DNA of 64,000 bases, from positions 174,481-238,480 of the forward strand of contig NMRB01000821.1 in assembly GCA_002633025.1 (NCBI GenBank), given 5' to 3'. Below are positions 21,611 to 31,118 of this stretch, in pieces. The position numbers were made by a program, and so were the translations under genes. The stretch is from Notospermus geniculatus. Lineage: Eukaryota > Nemertea > Pilidiophora > Heteronemertea > Lineidae. The notes under the pieces are model-generated. The model made no database searches and was not told where the DNA came from. It saw only the letters and a program-made list of their open reading frames with translations. Position 1 is the stretch's first letter; every line of letters starts with the position of its first letter.

Positions 21611-22175
21611 TTAGGTCCCAAGTCCATCGTCATGAGATGTGCGCCGACAGACAGGCAACTGAAGCGCCTGCATCAGAAACTGCATGCCGTAGGCCCCAGT
21701 GCCAGTCCAACATTGGCCACTGTTTCCGTGTGTCAGTGTTTCAACTTTGTTTGGGGAACGCTACACTCGTCCCCAGTGGCCTCGAGCTTACGCTCTCAAC
21801 CACTGGCACAGATGGGGCCTTATCATGTTTCTGAACGCTAGACGCAAGGGCCCAACGCGCCGCGTAGCGGCCAACAGCGAAGCTAGCCAAAGACTTGTCA
21901 CGGGTCAGTCAATAGAATTGGACTCATAGGAAATATGCGCCTAATGTTCAGATGGAATATACCGGACGGTTGGTTCACGTTTTTAGTGGCTGTGAACGTA
22001 GATGGGTACATTATGTAGCGATATGCTGACAGATTTGCTGGGGACTTGCTCTGTGGTTGTTGTAAAATGCGATTTCTGTAAGATTATTCTGATTTGTGAC
22101 GTCATTTTCTATCATCATAAACATATGTTGAGTAGCTGGGATATATTTGTAAACATTTATTCAGCAGCCACTATC

Positions 22176-22255
22176 ATGACGTGACCGGCTGGCGCATCGG
22201 TAGAGCGTCCGGCTATGAATCTGGGGCGCCGGGGTCGAGCCTGCAATAGGCGATT
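22176..22255 (+). repeat. tRNA-like sequence, probable SINE head
   Basis: TGGCGCATCGGTAGAGCG resembles a tRNA D arm with box A, and GGGGTCGAGCC about 40 bp on resembles box B with a missing T. A T run follows. The box B defect argues against a functional tRNA. Confidence 0.4.
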
Positions 22256-22387
22256 TTTTTCACGTGTCTGTTTCTCTATTTATTTTTTTTTGCTGAACAC
22301 TTTTAGTCGCAGGACGAATATCTCCCCAGCCCTTCCCTTTCCCTTCAAATCCGCATTTGCTAATAAATACTTATAACCAAAGATCCC

Positions 22388-22452
22388 TGTCAGCTGCCCT
22401 GCATTCAGAGAGACTTTTCACCAAGTCTCTCTGAATGCAGGGGCAGCTGACG
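22388..22452. repeat. Perfect hairpin
   Basis: GTCAGCTGCC.CTGCATTCAGAGAGACTT is mirrored after a short loop (TTCACC). The arms are about 28 bp with one extra G. It is too short for a gene; a terminal relic of a palindrome is likely. Confidence 0.7.
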
Positions 22453-23064
22453 ACCATCGACATTCCCCTCCCAGTCACCAAAAATATCAACACCCCAAAT
22501 AACGTTCAAGACTACTGGATGGCGCAAACTGTCATCAACCATTCAGCGACCAGTGTTTCACGCAACTAGGGGAAAACATGAGACATTTTCTTATTGGCTG
22601 ATCGTTCATTGGCTGGTTGATCGAGCGCGTTCGTCAACAACTGGTAGTGACATCTAGTGTTCAGAAACGGACTTTGGCACCAAGTGTTTCAGTGGTTGAG
22701 GGTGACAGCTTCGAGCAGAGGCCGATACCACTGAATTATTGAGTGTAGGGGAATGCTGGCAGACAGCCCGACATGTTTCTCTCACACAAACGAGATTGGT
22801 AGATTTCTCTCTGTTCCCCTGTGGGGATCATAACTACAATAGAGGGCAGCACATCGTAACCAGGTACTTTGTGTGGTAAATTGATCAGGGCCTGCATGTC
22901 CCTTTCATTTCAATAGTTTTAACCACTAATGACACCTATTGAGGCAGTGGGTTATGGCCCTCATTGAAAAGTCGTTGTCTCTCTGGATGTCTATTGAAAA
23001 CACTTGGGTGTCGAACACTTCAAAATCTTACCTATCATACATGCACATGACATGTGGGTGCTTT

Positions 23065-23252
23065 AGGGACTCATGCGAAATGTTACTGCACGCCGGGCAC
23101 TAAAGTACTACCGTCAAACGACAGGTGGCCGCAGGCGTTTTTCCCAAGACATATTTCTACCGACTTTTTCAGTTCCAGAATCAACTACTAGACGGCGCGT
23201 AGTCGCTATTACCTTGACAAGTGTTAAACTGGCACTTTTCGCATGAGTCCCT
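23065..23252. mobile_element. MITE with GGGACTCATGCGAAA ends
   Basis: The inverted ends are GGGACTCATGCGAAA and TTTTCGCATGAGTCCC, with TTAA on the right side and a near match on the left. It sits at the same place in unit 3 (after GGGTGCTTTA) as the 9522-9676 MITE does in unit 1. Confidence 0.75.
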
Positions 23253-23300
23253 TTAACAGGATCATTGTTATTTCAGACCTATTCAGCTGGGTAACCTACC

Positions 23301-24147
23301 GTGCATTAAGCTTGAAAACCTTCGATAAATGATGCGGTAGGACATTGTATTCGACGGACGAATCATCTTGCGTGATTGTATTCCTTGACCGCTGATTGGC
23401 TGCGCCGAAACTGTCCAGAAGATATGATTGGTCATTTCGTGGCTCACGTGAGGTGTGCAGACCATCATCACGGAACGACCTGCAAGGAGTGGAATGTAAG
23501 TTTAGGCCCACTGCCGCTGAAGTGCATCCACAAATTCTTTGCTAGAGCGTAGCAGAATAAAAATGCCTCACTGTTGTTTCGCTGTTTTTCAATTCTGATG
23601 ATGAATATCTTGCGTCCGCAGCTCCGACTCTTATTAGACTTGAGATGGACATGTTGGTGTTTGCCATTTTAGAGTGAAGGGTGTGTTTCAAAAAGTGTTC
23701 CGTCCGACGCCAGAAAATTTTCACCATTCTTTTGTCTACTGGTGAAAGGCTGTTTCTTGAAACTCTACAATATTCATGTCAGATCTAGGTATCATGGCGC
23801 TCTAAATTATGGCACTGGAAACTAATTGATCTATTAACCCTTTAAAGTCTGACAGCAGAAAGTAGTTTTGGTGTCGGACGGAACGATTAGATTTTGCTGG
23901 TAAGCTCAATATTTTTTGATACCCTCCTTCAAATGAATGATTGTACACTCTACATCCCAGATGGAGAAACTAATACTAGTAGTTAAAGGTATATCAAATA
24001 CTACATTTGATTTTTGGAAAATCAATGGCACAAATCTTTGTGATTACATTGTATTTCAAAGTTAAATTTTGCCCCATTTTCTTGGGTGACCAATTTTGAA
24101 ACACACCCTGAACGCCCTGAGTAACAAAAAAGTAATGTAATACTTAC
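23301..24147. mobile_element. AGGGTGTGTTTC-ended MITE, copy B (23678-24109), and flank
   Basis: The element at 23678-24109 is the inverted counterpart of 3408-3817, with internal GGAACG...GTCCGAC and ATTTTCTTGGGTGACC in common. The preceding 23301-23677 shows no gene. Confidence 0.75.
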
Positions 24148-24482
24148 ACACGTTTTTCTCCGGCAGGCCTGCGCAGATTCAGCCGCGGTATTTTATCCGA
24201 CTCAAAACCATTCGCACCTGCATCCCGCGCATTATATCCATATCCGCCACGATGGTAGCCGTTTTCATGCGAAACAAAACCGTAGTTCGATTCACAACCG
24301 ACACTTTGGCCGTACTCCACGGGCTGCAATGGGTCTGAAGGCAGGACGTTCGTCATGTAATACGGAAAGGGATCCGGTAGGACGTGTCTTGGGGTCTGAT
24401 ATGGTTCGTATTCCCTGTAGGGTACCAAACCCAAATCTTTATCCCTGTTGAAGTCATAATGTTGGCCTAGTGCTAAAGCCAT
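24148..24482 (-). CDS. Unrecognised first coding exon
   Basis: On the minus strand an ATG at 24482 in a strong context (ACAATGG) with an in-frame stop five codons upstream opens 111 codons, ending at a GTAAGT donor that leaves two bases of the next codon. The protein begins MALALGQHYDFNRDKDLG and is rich in Tyr, Pro, Gly and Arg, with no signal peptide or membrane segment. I do not recognise the family. The next exons should lie at lower coordinates, but I found none within 1-24 kb, so either the gene contains the OAS array in its first intron or the frame is not a gene. It is unlike the short random frames around it in length, start context and donor. Confidence 0.45.
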
Positions 24483-24668
24483 TGTCCTGGTACACTAAAC
24501 ACAGATTTCTTTGCTTCAAAATCTCAAAAACTATCGAATTCAACTGTTATTGTTTGATAGAATGAACTGACTGATTGTCGCTGTCATTTTGTGCAGAATT
24601 TCTTCACAGACATTTACATGTAGGGGCCCTGGAAAAAAGTAAAACAATCAAAATGATATACATGTATA

Positions 24669-24915
24669 TATATACTCTAAACTCCCACTTACCTGTCTCA
24701 TTCCTGAACTCGGAAAAAATGACTAAATCCTAAGTTGAAGATAATGGGGTGGAGGTATGGTCAGAAACAGTACTAATGTCCTGTCCACTTTAATACTTGT
24801 CCCACTCCCGAGCCTGACAAAGAATGACAGCGTGCGATATCTTCAACACTTAGGATTTGGTCATTTTTTCCGAGTTCAGGAATGGGACAGGTAAATGGGA
24901 GTTAAGAGTATATAG
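24669..24915. repeat. Inverted repeat, about 85-bp arms
   Basis: TATATACTCTAAACTCCCA and TTCCTGAACTCGGAAAAAAT on the left are mirrored by the sequence ending at 24915. Two copies of GGGTGGTCCAGAAAAAAACG follow directly (24915-24957). Confidence 0.8.
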
Positions 24916-24957
24916 GGTGGTCCAGAAAAAAACGCAGGGTGGTCCAGAAAAAAACGC

Positions 24958-26619
24958 AACCACATACTTCCAATAACCCGGACCGAAACCATTGGTATAC
25001 AATGGATAGGAAATCTTGTTAGAAAGAAAATGAGACCAAGAACTTCTGATTCAATCCAGTAGTTTTGATTCTAACGCCATTTTGTGAACCAGTGAGTCAG
25101 GTGGCATGACTTGAGGTAATGCATAATGTAGGCCTACATGTACGGTAGTAGATGTCAAAGAGAAATTCGCTCACTGTCTTCAGCTCTGAGAGAGTGATCA
25201 GCAACCAAAAATGTCGGGTGTTTTGCTCAATTGAAGAAGAGCTTGAAGCGGTTCTTTCCGGATTTATTTGGTAAACAAAATGTTTTCTTATATCACTGAG
25301 AAATTCTAGTGCGAAATGCTTGAACGATGTATGCCGGTTCCCATTGCAATCAATGGCATTTCTTTTTGCAGATTGTGTACCTTGCTCGGGGCATCCGCCG
25401 AATTATCGAATATTTTAAGAATAGTTCCGCTAATACAAAATTATGCGGCTAGTTGCAACATGCAGGCCAACAAAACCGATCACGAAATATCTAAGAATTT
25501 ATGATGAATTCATATGACCAAAACAGCGTTTTTTTAAACATTGGCCTACGTCACTGCCGTCAGAAGGGCCTATTGGCCAGCTGTTGCCTATTTTTTATCT
25601 TTCTAACCTCTTTTGTGTATAATTTAGGAGGTTCAGGTGTAGCAGTAAAAAATATCCCCCAGTAAAATGTGTCCACTTCTATTGTTGAATGACGGATTAA
25701 GGTGCGTGGGTATAGAAACCAATCGCCAGAGATTAGATTGTAACAATAGGATCATTTGTTCCCAGGATAGTTTTTCCTAGGACATTATTTCCTTTCACAC
25801 CTGCGACGGAGGGACAATATCAGTGCGTCCGACCGTAGTCACTGAAACGGTGGTAGGCCTATCAAGTGGCAGTAAAGGTATATATCTATAAAGGTCATCT
25901 AACACAAGAGTAATCTTCAGTAGGCCTACTACCAACACTTTACAATCGAACCTTGTGCAGTTTTGGCCTTATAAAACCAAAGATCCACTCTGACGCAAAA
26001 TGTCGACTTCACCTTTCTGCCCAGTAGCTTACCTTTTTAATAGAAATCCACTTCGATTTGATATCCTTGTCCAGTTGTTGCAGGGCCAACGATAAAATAA
26101 ACATACGAGTACATGTAGGCTTACCGGTACATGTCTTTTTGTTGTGTGCTCGACTAAGCGTTGCCTACATGAACACCGTCCCTTTACAAACCACTTGTCT
26201 GCACTGTTGAATGACAATGATGCGCCTTACATGGTCTGTTAATTCTGTTCCAATATGCCATTATGTCGTCACCAAGGTGCTCTTTCATACATGTGTATAT
26301 GTAATTCAATACACATGCACGATATTGAAATATTCCAAATCACTGAGTGATAGACGCATGCGCGATATTTACCCTCAAGGCAAAAGCTGACTTTGTATTA
26401 AAAGCAATGACAACATTCTGATTTTTTTACCTCCGTGTGGTTCTGTCAGAGTTCATTGGCGTGATCAGGCCGAGATTGTCAGCGATGCCTACTTGGATCA
26501 ACATTTAAACCTTGTCCTTCGTCGAGTTTTGGCAAACCTGACGAAATACGAAGTACGAAATACGAAATTCTACTTCATTTCCATGATGTAATGTATTTCA
26601 GGAGATGGTTGGTACCATA
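24958..26619. other. No gene; inverted copy of OAS 5' flank at 25637-25803
   Basis: The only recognisable item is a roughly 165-bp inverted copy of 17322-17490 (GATCCTATTGTTACA block, CCAATCGCCAGAGATTAGA, AATGACGGATTAAG). No OAS frame follows it on the minus strand. The rest looks unique but shows no exon with convincing splice sites. Confidence 0.5.
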
Positions 26620-27045
26620 AAGCTACGTACACATGCATCCGTTTTTCCGACAACGAAAACGCGGCAACGACAATGCGGCGACGACAACGTCAACGGCAAT
26701 GCGTTTTGGGTGTACACATGACTACGGCTATAAGTATACAAGGGGACGAATCTTACCAGCAAATGCGACATGATGGACGACGACGACGTTACCATATGTG
26801 TACTTGCCACGTGTACTGATGTAATATAAACGCATGACTTTCGTCCGACAACGGCAAAAAATCGCTCCTGAACCGATTCCAAAAATAAACGGATAATCGT
26901 ATCGCATTACCGGATAGTCGTATAACCGTCCCGCAGTCATGTGTACGGATCAATTCATTTTCCTACGATCGATTTTTTTGCCGTTTCCGTATTGTCGTTG
27001 CCGCATTGTCGTTGTCGGAAAAACGGATGCATGTGTACGTAGCTT
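26620..27045. repeat. Inverted repeat next to N gap
   Basis: AAGCTACGTACACATGCATC at the left is mirrored at the right (GATGCATGTGTACGTAGCTT, ending 27045). Inner arms contain TTTTTCCGACAACG and GACAATGCGGC. The Ns begin at the exact outer end of the right arm, so the assembly probably failed on this palindrome. Confidence 0.8.
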
Positions 27046-27699
27046 NNNNNNNNNNNNNNNNNNNNNNNNNNNNNNNNNNNNNNNNNNNNNNNNNNNNNNN
27101 NNNNNNNNNNNNNNNNNNNNNNNNNNNNNNNNNNNNNNNNNNNNNNNNNNNNNNNNNNNNNNNNNNNNNNNNNNNNNNNNNNNNNNNNNNNNNNNNNNNN
27201 NNNNNNNNNNNNNNNNNNNNNNNNNNNNNNNNNNNNNNNNNNNNNNNNNNNNNNNNNNNNNNNNNNNNNNNNNNNNNNNNNNNNNNNNNNNNNNNNNNNN
27301 NNNNNNNNNNNNNNNNNNNNNNNNNNNNNNNNNNNNNNNNNNNNNNNNNNNNNNNNNNNNNNNNNNNNNNNNNNNNNNNNNNNNNNNNNNNNNNNNNNNN
27401 NNNNNNNNNNNNNNNNNNNNNNNNNNNNNNNNNNNNNNNNNNNNNNNNNNNNNNNNNNNNNNNNNNNNNNNNNNNNNNNNNNNNNNNNNNNNNNNNNNNN
27501 NNNNNNNNNNNNNNNNNNNNNNNNNNNNNNNNNNNNNNNNNNNNNNNNNNNNNNNNNNNNNNNNNNNNNNNNNNNNNNNNNNNNNNNNNNNNNNNNNNNN
27601 NNNNNNNNNNNNNNNNNNNNNNNNNNNNNNNNNNNNNNNNNNNNNNNNNNNNNNNNNNNNNNNNNNNNNNNNNNNNNNNNNNNNNNNNNNNNNNNNNNN
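27046..27699. other. Assembly gap (654 Ns)
   Basis: All bases are N. It is bounded on the left by a palindrome end and on the right by a G run (27700-27714). Open frames reported across it are artefacts. Confidence 1.
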
Positions 27700-28860
27700 G
27701 GGGGGGGGGGGGGGAGGCGAGGGTCCCGGGCCCCCCCCCCCACATTTTTGCCAAAAATACCTTGGCCCAAATGTCCATTTTATATGTCCATATTTTTGCA
27801 CTCAGATCCCAGGAAAATGCATCTAAAGCACTTAAATCGTCATTTTTTTTAGGTCAAATTAAAAACTGGGCTATTATGTTATGTATCCTCATTAGATATA
27901 CCCATGATACAAATTTGATGACGAGCCGTCTCGTAGTTAGGGAGAAATAGCACTTTGGGTGATTTTGGTTTTGGCCCCCTGGTGGCAATGTCAAGAATCA
28001 GGTTTCACCGAAATGCTGTCTGTAAGTTGCTATAACCTAGAGGTACACGTGTACAAAGTTTCAACATGATAACTCAAACCATTATCAAAATATAGCCCTT
28101 TGAAATTTTTCACAAAACGCCCCCTGTAGGCCAAAATAGGAACCCTACCAAGCTTAAAATCGAACTCGACCTAGATCTTAGGCCTATATACCCACCCACC
28201 AAAGACCAAAAAGATTCATCAAAATTAAGGGCGCTAGAGCGCTAACAAACCAAAAGTTTACGGACTTACGGACGGACGGACGGACTGACGCACGACAGGC
28301 CACCACTCAATGACCGCAACCACAGCATAAGCCCTGCTGGGCCTTGTTGCCAAGCTGGCTAAAAACCAACTCAGAAAAGAAACGAACAAGAAAATGAGTC
28401 TCAAAGAATGAAAATGATGTACTTAGTAACTTAATTACCAAATAAATTACGACTCCAATACCTCAATTAACAAAAATGTAACGACAATCCCATGGCTTTT
28501 TCAGTTGAACAGAGTAGCCATTTCGGCAATTCATCTTCATGATCCTTTTCAAAGTACAAATTACAAATTCATGAAAGACGATATCCTGACTAAAGTACAT
28601 TTGATGCCCAAAACTGTGTGGGCAACAGAATTTGTTTATGTCCAGGAAGAGTTGACTAGGCCTGATTAATTCTTTGCCTGGATTTGGAACAGGGTAGGCC
28701 TAATGCCTCAGCTAAGTTCCACATGCAACTCGCACTGAATTCAGTGCATGGCCACCTGGTAGGGGAAGGCCTCACAGCTAATGTACAAAAACCTACACAC
28801 TATTAAACGTTTAACTCTATACAACCCTTTTTACACATACACGTATATGGCAAACCGTTT
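27700..28860. other. Interspersed repeats downstream of FYCO1, no gene
   Basis: The stretch starts with poly-G and poly-C tracts (27700-27742) typical of the GGGG...CCCC repeat type also at 46073. A TTACGGACTTACGGACGGAC tract follows near 28258. Bases 28370-28860 are AT-rich and show no exon. It lies beyond the last FYCO1 coding exon and may include its 3' UTR, but I see no certain poly(A) signal. Confidence 0.45.
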
Positions 28861-29021
28861 TGTCCAATAATTCAAGAAACCTAGTTTCTTGCAAAGAAAC
28901 CTGGTTTATTGACCAAACAAACCAGGTTCTTTGAAGAAAAAAAAGTTTTTGCAAAAGAGGTTTTTTGGTCAATAAACCAAGTTTCTTTGCAAGAAACCAG
29001 GTTTCTTGAATTATTGGACAA
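28861..29021. repeat. Inverted repeat with internal AAACC/GGTTT units
   Basis: GTCCAATAATTCAAGAAACC is mirrored at 28998-29021. The inner CAAAGAAACCTGGTTTATTG is mirrored too. It lies 390 bp downstream of the FYCO1 stop codon, possibly within the 3' UTR. Confidence 0.75.
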
Positions 29022-29412
29022 ACCACTTGCCATACACGTAGTCTATTTACAGAATGAACAAATTTCAACAAAATACTGTTTACGTTTTATCATCTGATAA
29101 GTCCAGGTCATACTTGTTCATGATATGTGTGTCCCTAGCTTAACTCAAAATGGCAGACTATCTGAGGTTCCCAGCCTCAGATTGACTATCTGAGGTTCCC
29201 AGCCACAGATTCCCTCACAATGCTGACACAGCTGCAGCTGATTTCCTCCTGAAATGACTATTACTCAGGAAAAAACAAGACAAAACATTTGAAGCACCAT
29301 TTGGAAGGGTCACATGATCACATTTGACCAATCAACAGTGTCCAAGATCGTCACGGCCATTTTCTTATCAACTGCGGAAGAATAAAGTCATGTCTCAACT
29401 CAGAGGAGGGGA

Positions 29413-31118
29413 TCACATCGGTGCCTTCACTTGAAGTTTGTATTTCAGTTGTTTTGATGTGTATCTGAAAGAATAACGAATATTGTAGACTGATACAAAG
29501 TCCGTGAAATTAACACGAAGTGTCCTCAACACAACACAACACAACACAAGAGTATCACATGACACTTTTACTTGTTGACAGTATAAGTAAAGTCGTCTCC
29601 GATATTCGCAAACTTTCGACCCCAACCGGGGTCTTCCTCAGGCACTTTCTAGTGGAGATCCCAGAAGTAGACACCACTTCTGGGATCTCTACTAGGAAGT
29701 GCCTGAGGAAGACCCCGGTTGGGGTTGAAAATTTGCGAATATCGGAGACAACTTTACTTATATTGTCATTTTGTGTGTCGTTTTTTGTGCTCTATTTTGG
29801 ATATCTTTACTTGTATACTGATGAGCTGGTCAGTTCCCCTGTGCAGTACCGTTGTTGATTGTTCAAAAGGGACACACTCCGCGTGAGCTACTGCGAAACT
29901 AATGTATTAGGCCAGCCCTGCATACCACGATCTATAAATACACATAGTACACCTGCATAGCCTATATTCGCTGTCCGCAGTGAAGCACGTCTGACTGCGG
30001 ACAGGATTTTGCAGTAGCTCACACGGAGTGTGTCCCTTATGTGAAGAATCTTGGTAAATGACATATTTGACTTATATTTCTCTCAAAACTGATTTTTTCC
30101 GGCTTACCGTGAATGTGCATTATCGAAGAAGAGGGTATAGATTCCCGCTTTCTGTGCCACCAGTTCTCCCTGGACCATCTGACGATGTGAATTACATTTA
30201 CAGGGGGTAAACAAAACCTGCTGCTGATCTGGTGGCGTTGTCTCATTTTCTTTGTAATTGATGCTGAATGTGATACTCTGAAGGTAGAGACCAACGGCGC
30301 TTAGACAGAATCTGTACTATACAATGTGTGTTCAAGGAAAAGCAAGTGACGTCGTAACAAATTCTATAGTATTGGTACTGGTAGTTAGGACAAATTCTAT
30401 AGTACTGGGGCCTGACTCACAAAGCCCTTTTAGCGTACGTATGATCTTAGCACTGCCTGTATCTATTGTCAGCAATTCGATGAACAATAGATACGGGCAG
30501 TGGTAACACCATACGAACGCTCACAGGCCCCTGGTACTGGTAGTTACGACAAATTCTATAGTACGGCACTGGTAGTTAGGACAAATTCTATAGTACTGGT
30601 ACTGGTAGTTAGGGCAACTTCTATAGTGCTGGTACTGGACGTTGGGACAAATTCTATAGTACTAGTACTGAGGGCAACTTCTACAGTACTGGTACTTGTA
30701 GTTAGGACAACTTCTATAGTACTTGTACTGGTAGTTAGGACAAATTCTATAGTACTGGTACTGGTAGTTAGGACTGATTGGAAGCAGGGTCTTGATATCA
30801 AGTTGTCAAAGTTGGCATCACAAAGATGTCTCAACAAGTTCTATACATGCAGTATTTGTAGTTAGGATTAGATGGAAGACGAGGTCTTGATATCAAGCAT
30901 GTCATAACACATTCTGTCCTTCAGGTTCGGTCTCGACATCAAAGATGGCACAGTTTACCTTAGGATTAGTAGAGAACTCCCAGCACAAGGTGATCCCAGA
31001 ACTATCAATGAGGACAGGAACAGCGAACATGTGACCGGGCTTGATGGTCGTCTCCTCATGCTCCTTCTCCACGTTTTTTGAGATGGCATCAACAGATAAC
31101 GTCACACTTGTGGTGAGG
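29413..31118 (-). CDS. FYCO1: FYCO1 exons 19-21: GOLD domain and C-terminus
   Basis: Exon 31118-30959 reads [11 protein letters not shown] and ends [10 protein letters not shown]. Exon 30277-30108 reads [26 protein letters not shown] and [12 protein letters not shown]. Exon 29464-29413 reads [16 protein letters not shown] and the stop. The SW-FS-PK/SI.FS and G-Y-FDN-S-S-K patterns are those of GOLD domains, a beta-sandwich. Reading past the donor of the first exon gives a false in-frame extension that ends at 30902. Confidence 0.9.

Larger units (their letters stand above)
19486..23300 (+). repeat. 3' flank of OAS unit 3, expanded by insertions
   Basis: Blocks in the order of unit 1 are found at 19486-19560, 19862-20390, 20854-21190, 21611-21860 and 22800-23290. 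Between them lie four separate insertions listed individually. A few unique-looking pieces (21860-22180, 22460-22740) contain no recognisable gene. Confidence 0.6.

Noticed and set aside
22176-22255. Functional tRNA gene
   Set aside because: Box B lacks a base of the GGTTC core and no clean acceptor stem can be formed.
30500-30865. Repeat-rich open frames of valine/leucine/threonine units on both strands
   Set aside because: They are a 36-bp minisatellite read through, open in several frames, inside a FYCO1 intron.
30902-30958. Extension of FYCO1 exon 19 as [14 protein letters not shown]
   Set aside because: The GTAAAC donor before it and the perfect phase fit of the SITFSINYK exon show this is intron read-through.
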